33,727 nt of DNA from Ferrovum sp. (GTDB lineage: Bacteria; Pseudomonadota; Gammaproteobacteria; Burkholderiales; Ferrovaceae): positions 1 to 33,727 of the forward strand of contig WJXM01000007.1 of assembly GCA_019456405.1 (NCBI GenBank), read 5' to 3'. The notes beneath the pieces were generated by a model, which worked only from the letters and a program-made list of their open reading frames with translations, had not been told where the DNA came from and did no database searches. The position numbers and the translations under genes were made by a program. Below are positions 7,813 to 22,736 of the stretch, one piece after another (position 1 is the first letter of the stretch; the number at the start of each line of letters is the position of its first letter).

Positions 7813-8486
7813 TGGAATGCACTGCCTCCCCCATTGGCGGGGTGGCGCACTGGGTAGGCGTTTATCCCGAGGGAGGCCAGGGTTGCCTGGCTCTTGCGCC
7901 CGATGGCAATGAGGTGGCCTTGCGGGAATAACGCCAGAAAGGCTTTGAGGGTGTCCTTTCCCGACTCCAACTCTGTGTCGGTGGGGGTGCGGTTGGTCAG
8001 GGGATTGAGCGGGTGATGGGGATGCCAGGCAAAGGCGTTCCACAGCACGAAATCATGGCTGTGGCCGAGTCCCAGCATCGTGTTCCATACCATGGTCGCG
8101 GTAGGTTCCAGAGCCCCTGCAGGATTTTGTCGGCCATTGGAGAGCAACGTCCGGCTCGTACGGAATTTGTCCCCTGAAAAAAAGCGGTGGGTCGGTGCTG
8201 AGTCCCCGATCTTCGGGGGCATGGCGCCCGTGTCTTCGAGCAAGCGTCGTTCACTGGTCATCGCACAACCGGAAAACTTGGCGCCCTGGTAACCGGGTGC
8301 TTCAGCGATCAGGATCCAGCGTGCCCGGTTCAAGCGTTCCTCCAGATAGCGGGTCAGATGGGAGAGGCGTTGCTGCGGGGCCATCGGACTGGCATCATTG
8401 AGGGGGTCCGTATCTCGCCATGGGTTGAAAACGGTGGAACTGGAAGTTTGCGCGTGCAAAAGGGCAAGAAAAGTGGTCAGGGTCAC
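7770..8486 (-). CDS. Uracil-DNA glycosylase superfamily protein
   Basis: This 238-residue protein of the UDG fold probably removes uracil or other damaged bases from DNA. The first family motif appears as IAEAPGYQGAKFSG (GEAPG-type, as in family 4/5-like UDGs), the central part has VLWNAFAWHPH, and the second active-site loop is HPANGG near the C-terminus. The frame stays open to 8756, but codons upstream of 8486 look non-coding and run into the promoter of the chemoreceptor gene. A GTG at 8486-8484 (MTLTTFLALL) gives a normal N-terminus with an NPWRD segment following. That start is chosen with moderate confidence because its RBS is weak. Transcription converges with glk. The exact UDG subfamily is uncertain. 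Confidence 0.8.
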   Translation of the reverse strand: MTLTTFLALLHAQTSSSTVFNPWRDTDPLNDASPMAPQQRLSHLTRYLEERLNRARWILIAEAPGYQGAKFSGCAMTSERRLLEDTGAMPPKIGDSAPTHRFFSGDKFRTSRTLLSNGRQNPAGALEPTATMVWNTMLGLGHSHDFVLWNAFAWHPHHPLNPLTNRTPTDTELESGKDTLKAFLALFPQGHLIAIGRKSQATLASLGINAYPVRHPANGGGSAFHQQMRGLLAASANP

Positions 8487-8685
8487 GTCCGGTCTGGAAT
8501 GGTCGGGAGAATTGGATAGGATAACAGGAGAAAACGCCGGAAATTTTGATCGGGATGGGTGATTGTCGCACTGTGGCAAGGTTTTGGAAAGGGAGCAAAG
8601 GGGAGAATTGAAGCTGTAAAGGGGTGTTTTTGTAAAGAGACAGCATGGGTGTAACACAGGTATGCTGGGGGCTGGATTAAATCGC

Positions 8686-8712
8686 TCAAGTTTGGGTTGG
8701 GTCATCCGATAG
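8686..8712 (+). promoter_or_regulatory. Sigma-28 (FliA) type promoter of the chemoreceptor gene
   Basis: TCAAGTTT (8686-8693), 11 bases, then TCCGATAG (8705-8712) fits the flagellar sigma-28 consensus TAAAGTTT-N11-GCCGATAA at 7 of 8 and 6 of 8 positions, with the CCGATA core intact and the exact spacer. It lies 42 bases before the ATG. Chemoreceptor genes are classic FliA targets. No convincing sigma-70 promoter was seen here. Confidence 0.65.
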
Positions 8713-8754
8713 TATGGTATCTGGATGTGGATTAAGAGGCGGAAGGAAATACTC

Positions 8755-10818
8755 ATGAAAAATAATGGTCCCGTGACACAACGGGAGATCGATTACCCCG
8801 ATTCTTATGTGTTCATCACCCGTACGGATCTCAAAGGGATCATCACTGAGGCCAATGATGCTTTCGTGGAGATCTCTGGTTTTACTCGTGCCGAACTGGT
8901 CGGCACCAGTCATAATCTGGTGCGTCATCCGGATATGCCGCGCTGGGCTTTCGAGGATTTGTGGAAGACGATCAAGGCTGGCTATCCGTGGCGAGGCATC
9001 GTCAAGAACCGGGCCAGGAGTGGTGACCATTACTGGGTACGGGCCACCGTGTCTCCGGTTTTCCGTCAGGGGCAGGTGGTGGGTTACCTATCCCTGCGCC
9101 GCAAGCCTTCACGGAGCGAAGTGAGCGCAGCCGAGGCTCTGTATCGTCAGCATCCCGTGCACCCTCCGGCACAGAGATTTTCTTTGCGACGCTGGTTTGC
9201 CGGGCTACCCATTCGCATCAAGATGCAAGTGGCCGTTCAGCCGATTCTCTTCATATTACTGACAACGGCCAGTGTGGTGGCCTATCAGCAACTGCGTCAA
9301 GCCATCTTCGACGATGCGGCCGGAAAGGGACATGGCGTGGCGATGCAGGTCATCGACAGCGCCAATATGCTGATGGTCACGGGCGCCATCACTGACCCGC
9401 ATAATCGCCAACTGATGATCAAAAAGATCATCGAAGGGCAGCAACTCGCGGCCCTTCGACTGGTGCGCACGCCCCAGGTGGTGAATCAGTTTGGTCCGGG
9501 GTTGCCGGAAGAACATCTGGATGATCCTATGGTCAGGCAGACGATCGAAAATTCCGTCAAGGCGGGCAAGTCATTGCCCTTTGTGTCCATCAGTTGGGTA
9601 GATGGACATCCTCTGATGCGCGTCATTACCCCCTATATCGAAAGTCACAATTTTCATGAAACGGATTGTCTGAATTGCCATGTCGTCGAAGTCGGTTCGT
9701 CCAATGGGGCCTCTGATCTGACCATCGACCTGTCGGAAAATTTTCACCGGCTGTATTTGATCACTTTCATGATGGGCATGACCCAATTGGTGTTACAGGT
9801 CTTGCTCTTCTTCATCTTTGGTTGGGTTGCCCGGCGCTTTGTGTCGGCTCCTCTGCATGAGGTTTCCACCCACCTGGAAGAAATCGTGGATGGTGATTTC
9901 AGTCGTATGGTCGATATTTCAGGAAGGGACGAGGCGGGACGGTTACTTTGCGAAATTCAGTCCACCAAAGTATTGATGGGGGCTGTGATCGATCAGATCA
10001 GCGCAACGGCGCGCAACATCAGTGGGAGTACGCGCCAGATGAATCAGGCCGTACGGGTGGCCTCGGAGGTGTCTACCCGGCAGTCGGAGGCGGCACAGGC
10101 GGCGGCGGCCAGCGTGGAGGAAATGTCCACCAGTATCGACGCCACAGCGGACAACGCGCGCATGGTGGAGAAACTTTCGGCAGGGTCCCTGTCCGGGGCC
10201 AAGGATATCGTGGTGCAAGTGGTGGACAACATGGAGGCCATCAGCCATGAGGTGTTACAGGCTTCCGAATCGGTGCGCCAGTTGGGTGCACGCGCGGGAC
10301 AGATTACCGAGTTGGTGAATGCCATCAAGGAAATTGCGGACCAGACCAACCTGTTGGCGCTCAATGCGGCCATCGAGGCAGCCCGGGCGGGTGAACAAGG
10401 CCGAGGGTTTGCCGTGGTGGCGGATGAGGTCCGCAAACTGGCGGGGCAAAGTGCTCAGAGCGGAGCTCTGATTGGCAAGGTTTCGCAGGATATCGGAGAA
10501 GGAACCAAGGAAGCCATTGCGCGCATCCAGTTGGCTGTGGACAAGGTGCGGTTTGGTGAAAAAATGGCAGAAAAAGCGGGCAGCACCATCGATGATATTG
10601 CCCAAAGTTCGGAAAAAATCATGGCGGGGGTCGGGGACATCGTTGCCGCTGTCCAGTCCCAGAGCACAGAGGGGCGGGAAGTGGCCAATCGCATCGAACA
10701 GATTGCCCAAGGAGCCGAGCAAAATGCCGTAGTGGTTCAGACCATCGAAGAAGCTGAACGGGTATTGTCCGCGCTGGTTCGGGAAATGGATACGCAAACC
10801 CGCACCTTCAAGACTTGA
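8755..10818 (+). CDS. Methyl-accepting chemoreceptor with Aer-like PAS and periplasmic c-type heme motif
   Basis: This 687-residue membrane receptor signals to CheA/CheW. Residues about 15-115 form a cytoplasmic PAS domain close to that of Aer: [28 protein letters not shown] and the PWRGIVKNR / GDHYWVRA region, which in Aer holds FAD. TM1 is at about 160-182. A periplasmic domain of about 150 residues follows, with CLNCH (C305, C308, H309), a covalent heme c motif. TM2 is at about 333-358, then HAMP, then the signalling hairpin with [20 protein letters not shown] at about 526. The start at 8755 has GGAAGGAAA upstream; an in-frame ATG at 8725 lies too close to the predicted transcription start. 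Energy or redox taxis is inferred. Aer itself has no periplasmic domain, so this is a hybrid. Confidence 0.9.
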   Translation: MKNNGPVTQREIDYPDSYVFITRTDLKGIITEANDAFVEISGFTRAELVGTSHNLVRHPDMPRWAFEDLWKTIKAGYPWRGIVKNRARSGDHYWVRATVSPVFRQGQVVGYLSLRRKPSRSEVSAAEALYRQHPVHPPAQRFSLRRWFAGLPIRIKMQVAVQPILFILLTTASVVAYQQLRQAIFDDAAGKGHGVAMQVIDSANMLMVTGAITDPHNRQLMIKKIIEGQQLAALRLVRTPQVVNQFGPGLPEEHLDDPMVRQTIENSVKAGKSLPFVSISWVDGHPLMRVITPYIESHNFHETDCLNCHVVEVGSSNGASDLTIDLSENFHRLYLITFMMGMTQLVLQVLLFFIFGWVARRFVSAPLHEVSTHLEEIVDGDFSRMVDISGRDEAGRLLCEIQSTKVLMGAVIDQISATARNISGSTRQMNQAVRVASEVSTRQSEAAQAAAASVEEMSTSIDATADNARMVEKLSAGSLSGAKDIVVQVVDNMEAISHEVLQASESVRQLGARAGQITELVNAIKEIADQTNLLALNAAIEAARAGEQGRGFAVVADEVRKLAGQSAQSGALIGKVSQDIGEGTKEAIARIQLAVDKVRFGEKMAEKAGSTIDDIAQSSEKIMAGVGDIVAAVQSQSTEGREVANRIEQIAQGAEQNAVVVQTIEEAERVLSALVREMDTQTRTFKT

Positions 10819-10891
10819 ATGGGGAAAAAAGCAACAGGGGAACAGGTTGATTTCATAGGGGGCGTCTGGGGTAATCTGTTTGTAAATGGAA

Positions 10892-10897
10892 TATAAT
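10892..10897 (+). promoter_or_regulatory. Sigma-70 -10 box before the GGDEF-EAL gene
   Basis: A perfect TATAAT with no clear -35 box, 17 bases before the ATG at 10915. Transcription would begin near the GGAGG ribosome site (10905-10909), giving a leader of only about 10 bases. Confidence 0.4.
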
Positions 10898-10914
10898 CCC
10901 ACCCGGAGGTGGGA

Positions 10915-16953
<6,039 letters not shown>

Positions 16954-16976
16954 AAGAGGTTGGGGCTACCGATTAA

Positions 16977-18290
<1,314 letters not shown>

Positions 18291-18305
18291 TCACGAGGAG
18301 GAGCC

Positions 18306-18620
18306 ATGTCACCGACCACGATACGCTTGATACGCTGGTTGATGGTCGGTCTGATTCTTTCCTTGGGGTATGAGTTGGTGTTGGGGAAAGGGGGCTGGAT
18401 TCGGCGTCAGGACCTGAAGCGCCAACTTCAGGAGCAACGCGCCGTGAATCAGTCCCTGGAAAAGCGTAACCAGACCTTGCGTGCCGAGGTGGCGGACCTC
18501 AAGTCGGGCTCAGACGCCATCGAAGAACGGGCGCGTCACGAGTTGGGGATGGTGCGCCCGGATGAAGCGTTTTACCAGTACTGGACGGTCACCTCATCGC
18601 CGCCGATTGCGCCTCACTGA
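18306..18620 (+). CDS. ftsB: Cell division protein FtsB (septum formation initiator)
   Basis: A 104-residue single-pass inner-membrane protein of the FtsQLB divisome complex. Residues about 8-26 form the membrane segment (IRWLMVGLILSLGYELVLG). A coiled coil follows, rich in Q, E, L and R, to about residue 80, then the conserved ARHELGMVRPDEAFYQ segment typical of FtsB. GAGGAG lies five bases before the ATG. The location after eno is the usual one in proteobacteria. Its last 7 bases overlap the convergent bamD gene. Confidence 0.93.
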   Translation: MSPTTIRLIRWLMVGLILSLGYELVLGKGGWIRRQDLKRQLQEQRAVNQSLEKRNQTLRAEVADLKSGSDAIEERARHELGMVRPDEAFYQYWTVTSSPPIAPH

Positions 18621-19438
18621 CTGGTGCTGGTCTGCCAAAAGCGCCACCATTCGATCTTTTTGGCCAGATCGCCTTGCGCGGTCAGGTAACGGCTTTTGGG
18701 GAAGTCCAGTTTGAGGACGCGCACCGTGTCCTGGCTCAGATCCTTGAGGCCCATGGCATCGTAACTGCGCGCCATGATGTCGAGTGCGTCTTCCTGGGCG
18801 GCGGTGTGGGGATAGTCCCTCAGGATGTTCAGGGCACGATCTGTCGAGGCTAGATAGGCTTGACGCCGATAATAGTAGCGTGCCACGGCCACATCGTTGC
18901 GCGCCAGGGCATTGACCAGGTATTTCATGCGGATGATGGCATCAGGGGCGTAGCGGCTGTTGGGGAAGCGGGTGATCAAGTCGCGGAAGGCATCAAAGGA
19001 ATCCTTGGTCGGCTTTGTGTCCCGTTGTACCAGATCGCTGTCGGTGTAAATGCCAAAAATCCCCAGATCATCGCTGAAGTTGGCTAGCCCTTTCATGTAA
19101 TAGGCATAATCCACTGCAGGGTGATTGGGGTGTGCCTTGATGAAACGGTCGGCTTCGCTGACTGCCGAGGTGGATTCATGTTGTTTGTAGTAGACGTAAA
19201 TCTGCTCCAGTTCGGCCTGAGTGGAATAGGTTCCGTAGGGGTAGCGCGACTGCAAGGATTCGTAGAGTTTGGCGGCCTGCTCATAGTTGCCTTCCTGCAG
19301 GTCCTTTTTGGCTTCGCTATGGAGTTTGGCGGCCGACCAGTTTTTTGTGGGGTCATCGCTTTTTTCCAGTTCGCTACAGCCCACCAGGGCCACGACGAGA
19401 GTCAGGGCAACGTTTCGGAGTACACTGGAGTGTTTCAT
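18614..19438 (-). CDS. bamD: Outer-membrane assembly lipoprotein BamD
   Basis: An essential lipoprotein of the BAM complex that inserts beta-barrel proteins into the outer membrane. From the ATG at 19438 the product is 274 residues. A signal peptide ends in the lipobox LVGC, so the cysteine near residue 18 is acylated. TPR-type repeats follow, including NYEQAAKLYESLQSRYPYG, AEADRF-like helices and the conserved HPNHPAVDYAYYMKGLA. An in-frame ATG at 19453 would add five residues, but it lies 6 bases or less from the predicted transcription start. The GGTGAG seven bases before 19438 makes that start preferable. The gene is divergent from rluD and their start codons overlap. Confidence 0.95.
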   Translation of the reverse strand: MKHSSVLRNVALTLVVALVGCSELEKSDDPTKNWSAAKLHSEAKKDLQEGNYEQAAKLYESLQSRYPYGTYSTQAELEQIYVYYKQHESTSAVSEADRFIKAHPNHPAVDYAYYMKGLANFSDDLGIFGIYTDSDLVQRDTKPTKDSFDAFRDLITRFPNSRYAPDAIIRMKYLVNALARNDVAVARYYYRRQAYLASTDRALNILRDYPHTAAQEDALDIMARSYDAMGLKDLSQDTVRVLKLDFPKSRYLTAQGDLAKKIEWWRFWQTSTSQ

Positions 19439-20423
19439 GAAAATTCTCACCATGCAATCTTTTCATTATAACAGTCCTGAAGAGAATGAACCGCTGGAAT
19501 TGAAGGTTCCCGTGGAATGCGGAGGGCTGCGTCTCGATCAGGCACTGGCCCGTCTCTTCCCTGATTGGTCACGCTCCCGTTGGCAGGTTCAGATCGAAGC
19601 GGGGCGGGTTCGGTTGGACCAGGCACTGGCGCAGCAGAAGACGCGTGTTTGGGGAGGAGAAAGCCTGTGGCTGGAGACCGAGCCGGAGATCTTTTCGGAA
19701 GAGGTCATTCCGGAGGACATTCCCATGGAAACCGTGGCGCTGGAGGAGTCCTTCAGGGTCATCCATAAACCTGCGGGTTTGGTGGTGCATCCGGGTCATG
19801 GCAACTGGCGCGGGACTCTGCAGAATGCCTTGTTGTTTCATGATCCGGTGGTGGCGCGGGTACCGCGCAGTGGTATCGTGCATCGTCTCGACAAGGATAC
19901 CAGCGGGTTGATGGTGGTGGCACGGACGTTGGCGGCCCATGGAGAGTTGGTGCGTCAGTTGCAGGCACGCACGGTGCATCGATATTATTGGGCGCTGGTT
20001 CAGGGTCAGGTAATGGAGGGAGGGACGGTAGAGGCGCCCGTTGGCCGGCATGCCACGCAGCGCACCCGTATGGCCATTACGACGGCGGGGCGCCCGGCCG
20101 TGACGCACTACGAGGTGGTGCGGCGTTTGCCTTGTCATACCTTGCTGGAATGCCGTCTGGAAACCGGACGTACCCATCAGATCCGGGTGCATATGCAGCA
20201 TCTGGGATTTCCTCTCGCAGGGGACCCTGTCTACAAGGGTAAAAGCATCATTCTCGATGGGCGCAGCAGCGCAGCATTGCGTGACTTTGGGCGACAGGCC
20301 CTGCACGCATTCCATCTGGGATTTCTGCATCCCGACACCCAGCAACCTTGCGCCTGGGAGATTCCTCTGGCCGAGGATATGGCCCGTTTGATCCAGGTGC
20401 TGGAAGAGGCCGCTCATGGGTGA
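19437..20423 (+). CDS. rluD: 23S rRNA pseudouridine synthase RluD
   Basis: Makes pseudouridines in helix 69 of 23S rRNA (1911/1915/1917 in E. coli numbering). 328 residues, close to the E. coli length. An S4-like RNA-binding domain (GGLRLDQALARLFPDWSRS) precedes the catalytic domain, which has IVHRLDKDTSGLMVVA with the catalytic aspartate, VIHKPAGLVVHPGHGN, RYYWALVQG and LETGRTHQIRVHMQHLG. GGAG at 19427-19430 sits six bases before the ATG at 19437, which is therefore preferred to the ATG at 19452. The gene overlaps pgeF by 8 bases. The RluD rather than RluC assignment rests on the bamD/pgeF neighbourhood, which is standard for rluD. Confidence 0.93.
   Translation: MKILTMQSFHYNSPEENEPLELKVPVECGGLRLDQALARLFPDWSRSRWQVQIEAGRVRLDQALAQQKTRVWGGESLWLETEPEIFSEEVIPEDIPMETVALEESFRVIHKPAGLVVHPGHGNWRGTLQNALLFHDPVVARVPRSGIVHRLDKDTSGLMVVARTLAAHGELVRQLQARTVHRYYWALVQGQVMEGGTVEAPVGRHATQRTRMAITTAGRPAVTHYEVVRRLPCHTLLECRLETGRTHQIRVHMQHLGFPLAGDPVYKGKSIILDGRSSAALRDFGRQALHAFHLGFLHPDTQQPCAWEIPLAEDMARLIQVLEEAAHG
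19465..19470 (-). promoter_or_regulatory. -10 box of the bamD promoter, inside the rluD coding region
   Basis: A perfect TATAAT read on the minus strand, 26 bases before the bamD ATG at 19438. It lies within codons 10-12 of rluD, so the bamD promoter and the 5' end of rluD share the same DNA. Confidence 0.5.
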
Positions 20424-21138
20424 ACGACCAAGCACGCTCTTGCCAGGAGGGCCGGTGGATTGGCCGGCTCCTCCCGGAGTGCGCACCTGGAGTACCCGGC
20501 GCGGTTTGGATTTGGGGTTGCAGGGGACGACGGCTCCTGAGCAGGTGAATCAACACCGACAAACATTGGCGCGAACCTTGCGGATACAGCCATGGTGGCT
20601 GACCCAGGTGCACGGAGTCGGAGTCAAAACGGAGCGGGAAGAGATGGACCGGGGGGCAGACGCTTCGGTGACCCGGCAGACGGGCATCGGATGCATCGTG
20701 TTGACGGCAGATTGTTTGCCCGTACTCTTTTGTCATGAACGGGAACCCGTGGTGGGCGCGGCACATGCAGGATGGCGGGGCTTGGCAGCCGGCGTACTGG
20801 AAAATACCTTGCAGGCCATGGCCGTGGACCCTGCGGGTGTTCTGGCCTGGTTGGGGCCGGCTATCGGGCCCCAATCCTTCGAGGTGGGCACAGAGGTGCG
20901 GGAGCAGTTCCTTCGATCTCAGCCCGAGTCCGAGGAAGCTTTTCGTTCCGGCCGTGGGGGGAAATGGTGGGCGGATCTCTATGCGCTGGCGCGCTTGCGT
21001 CTGGCCCGGCTGGGGGTTAGCCGAATTTATGGCGGGGAACATTGTACCGTCCTGGAAAATGAATCGTTCTACTCCTACCGGCAGGAGGGATTGGGGGCGG
21101 GTCGCATGGGACATGTCGTTTGGAGGGTGGAATCATGA
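20416..21138 (+). CDS. pgeF: Peptidoglycan editing factor PgeF (YfiH/DUF152 family)
   Basis: A 240-residue laccase-domain protein of the YfiH family. Family members act on purine nucleosides and, in E. coli, keep wrong amino acids out of the peptidoglycan stem. The metal-binding signatures are present: TQVHGVGV, VLTADCLPVLF with the conserved cysteine, and AAHAGWRGLAAGV with the conserved histidine. GPAIGPQSFEVG and the C-terminal YSYRQEG follow the family pattern. The start ATG overlaps the rluD stop (ATGGGTGA), so it is coupled to rluD, the usual arrangement in proteobacteria. Confidence 0.92.
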   Translation: MGERPSTLLPGGPVDWPAPPGVRTWSTRRGLDLGLQGTTAPEQVNQHRQTLARTLRIQPWWLTQVHGVGVKTEREEMDRGADASVTRQTGIGCIVLTADCLPVLFCHEREPVVGAAHAGWRGLAAGVLENTLQAMAVDPAGVLAWLGPAIGPQSFEVGTEVREQFLRSQPESEEAFRSGRGGKWWADLYALARLRLARLGVSRIYGGEHCTVLENESFYSYRQEGLGAGRMGHVVWRVES

Positions 21139-21154
21139 AACGTGGGGGGAGGCG

Positions 21155-21160
21155 TATAAT
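21155..21160 (+). promoter_or_regulatory. Sigma-70 -10 box of the ZIP transporter gene
   Basis: A perfect TATAAT in the 51-base gap after pgeF, 29 bases before the ATG at 21190. No clear -35 box. The short leader ends in seven Ts directly before the ATG and has no Shine-Dalgarno sequence. Confidence 0.45.
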
Positions 21161-21189
21161 GGGAGGCTTGCCTTCCTGATGCTTTTTTT

Positions 21190-21969
21190 ATGACACCGTT
21201 GATGAATTCTATGCTGGCAGGGGTAGTGGCTGGCGTATTGTCGATGCTTTGTGCGGCACTGGTCATATACACTGCCCGTCCTGCCTGGGTTCCCATGCTG
21301 GTGAGTTACGCCATTGGGGCCTTGCTGGGGGCTGTTTTTCTGGAAATCCTGCCCCACGCCTTTCAGCATGAGGCCAGCCCTGAAGCGGTTTCAGCCACGG
21401 TGCTGGTGGGTATCCTGGTTTTTTTTCTGCTGGAAAAACTGGTGCTTTGGCGGCACGTTCATGTCCATGACGTGGCCGGACTGGAAGCTCATGCCCATGC
21501 CCACGCCCATGAGCCTCAGGGGCGGACGGGGGCCATGGTGGTGGTGGGGGATTCGGTACACAATTTCGTGGATGGAATCATCATTGCTGCAGCCTTTGTC
21601 AGCGATACCCGTTTGGGGATGGTGACGGCGCTGGCCATCATTGCCCATGAACTGCCTCAGGAAGCGGGGGATGCCTTGGTTTTGTTGCATTCCGGGATGT
21701 CCCGTCCGCGCGCCCTGGCCTTCAATCTGTTTTCGAGTACGGCTACCCTGGTAGGGGCGGTCATTGCTTGCCTGGCCCTGCAATCCCTGCAGAAATGGGT
21801 TCCTTATCTTTTGGCTTTGGCCTCGGCCAGTATGATCTATGTGGCGGTGGCCGACCTGATTCCCGGGCTACACCGTCGGGTGGATCTGCGTACCTCTGCC
21901 CTGCAGATGGGGTTGATCGTGCTCGGCGTGGCTTCCATTCATTGGGCTCATGTGTTGATTCTGGAGTGA
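21190..21969 (+). CDS. ZIP-family divalent metal transporter
   Basis: A 259-residue inner-membrane protein of the ZIP (SLC39/ZupT) family, importing Zn, Fe or similar ions. Seven to eight hydrophobic segments are visible. The cytoplasmic loop between TM3 and TM4 is histidine-rich (HVHVHD and later HAHAHAHE). TM4 has GDSVHNFVDGI and TM5 has IAHELPQEAGD, the family's paired metal site. Several Met codons lie at the start (21190, 21202, 21211) with no ribosome site before any of them, so the exact start is uncertain. It converges on phaR and the two coding regions overlap by 102 bases. Metal preference cannot be read from the sequence. Confidence 0.9.
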   Translation: MTPLMNSMLAGVVAGVLSMLCAALVIYTARPAWVPMLVSYAIGALLGAVFLEILPHAFQHEASPEAVSATVLVGILVFFLLEKLVLWRHVHVHDVAGLEAHAHAHAHEPQGRTGAMVVVGDSVHNFVDGIIIAAAFVSDTRLGMVTALAIIAHELPQEAGDALVLLHSGMSRPRALAFNLFSSTATLVGAVIACLALQSLQKWVPYLLALASASMIYVAVADLIPGLHRRVDLRTSALQMGLIVLGVASIHWAHVLILE

Positions 21970-22443
21970 AGTCGCAACGGGAGCGTTTTCGACTTGCTGC
22001 TGTAACGTGTGAAACAACTGGGTAATCTGCTCCAGATGGTGTCCCATCAAATCCTGCAGGGAAGGTTTGTCGTTGGTCCGGTACGGGTCCTGGAGGTCTG
22101 TGCCGGAAGATGATCCGACCTCTTGCGGGGGGCGTTCGAGCATGTAACGTAACCCCTGTTCCAGATAATGACCGAGAAAATGTTGCATGCCGCTCCCATA
22201 GGAGCGAATCATTCGGGAAAGCATCTCGCAACTGAAGAGGGGGGATTTCCCCAATTCCTCTTCCAGAATGATCTGCATCAGGATGCAGCGGGTCAGATCC
22301 TGTTGAGTTCTGGCGTCGATGACCCGAAAGGGCGCCTGTTCGAGAACCAACGTTTTGACTTCACAGAGCGTGATATACCGCTTGGAGCGCGTGTCGTATA
22401 AGCGCCGATTGGGGTATTTCTTGATCACTCGTGGGTCTTTCAT
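21868..22443 (-). CDS. phaR: Polyhydroxyalkanoate synthesis regulator PhaR
   Basis: A 191-residue DNA-binding repressor that controls phasin and PHA genes and is itself released by binding to PHA granules. The N-terminal DNA-binding domain is diagnostic: RVIKKYPNRRLYDTRSKRYITLCEVKTLV. The PHB accumulation regulatory domain follows, with DARTQQDLTRCILMQIILEEE. The C-terminal tail is glutamine/histidine-rich. The ATG at 22443 has CAGGA eight bases upstream and gives the canonical N-terminus; 20 further in-frame codons upstream are rejected. The 3' end runs 102 bases into the ZIP gene. A TGC-rich palindrome in its own leader and two more near the divergent promoter suggest autoregulation and a nearby target. 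No PHA synthase gene is in the window. Confidence 0.93.
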   Translation of the reverse strand: MKDPRVIKKYPNRRLYDTRSKRYITLCEVKTLVLEQAPFRVIDARTQQDLTRCILMQIILEEELGKSPLFSCEMLSRMIRSYGSGMQHFLGHYLEQGLRYMLERPPQEVGSSSGTDLQDPYRTNDKPSLQDLMGHHLEQITQLFHTLQQQVENAPVATSLQNQHMSPMNGSHAEHDQPHLQGRGTQIHPTV

Positions 22444-22461
22444 GGCTTTGTCCTGAATATG

Positions 22462-22470
22462 GTGCAGCAC
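22462..22470. promoter_or_regulatory. TGC-rich palindrome in the phaR leader (putative PhaR site)
   Basis: GTGCAGCAC is a nine-base palindrome lying 18-27 bases before the phaR ATG. PhaR proteins are known to bind TGC-rich sequences and to repress their own gene. Short, so chance occurrence is possible. Confidence 0.35.
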
Positions 22471-22569
22471 AATAGGGACATTATTCCATGAATAAGAGGT
22501 CATGGTGGGGCATTTAATAAAATATTAATAAAACAATGAGATGATCCCCAGTTGAAGATAAGACGGTGA

Positions 22570-22584
22570 TGTTGCAGTGCAACA
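22570..22584. promoter_or_regulatory. 15-bp TGC-rich palindrome upstream of the -35 box (putative PhaR operator)
   Basis: TGTTGCAGTGCAACA is perfectly symmetric about one central base and ends 8 bases before the TTGACA at 22593. Its TGC/GCA core agrees with the reported preference of PhaR-type repressors. The assignment to PhaR is inference from motif type and proximity. Confidence 0.5.
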
Positions 22585-22592
22585 AAAAAGTG

Positions 22593-22621
22593 TTGACAAG
22601 AAACTTTTGCTCCGGTAATCT
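22593..22621 (+). promoter_or_regulatory. Sigma-70 promoter of the candidate small RNA
   Basis: A consensus TTGACA (22593-22598) is followed after 17 bases by TAATCT (22616-22621). The -35 is perfect; the -10 matches at the three most conserved positions. Predicted start at about 22628. Confidence 0.5.
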
Positions 22622-22628
22622 TGCGATT

Positions 22629-22640
22629 GTGCGCTGCAAC
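22629..22640. promoter_or_regulatory. Second TGC-rich operator-like site at the predicted transcription start
   Basis: GTGCGCTGCAAC is the inverted copy of the upstream palindrome's GTTGCAGTGCAA with two changes. It overlaps the predicted start point, a position where a bound repressor would block transcription. The centres of the two sites are about 57 bases apart. Confidence 0.35.
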
Positions 22641-22736
22641 ATACGCGAACCAGGGGGTGTCGGCCCCCTTGATTTCCGACCCGAATTTTTGGCTCCTCCT
22701 CCTTTATTGCAAAGGTTTCCTTTCGATAGAGGCTTC

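Noticed and set aside
8487-8756. N-terminal extension of the uracil-DNA glycosylase frame up to an ATG at 8756
   Set aside because: Composition is serine/proline/histidine-rich without domain similarity, and the extension would cover the FliA promoter and start of the divergent receptor gene; GTG at 8486 is preferred.
21160-21189. Possible hairpin GGGAGGC-TT-GCCTTCC with T-run before the ZIP gene
   Set aside because: A two-base loop and a mismatch make a stable stem unlikely, and part of it lies upstream of the predicted transcription start.
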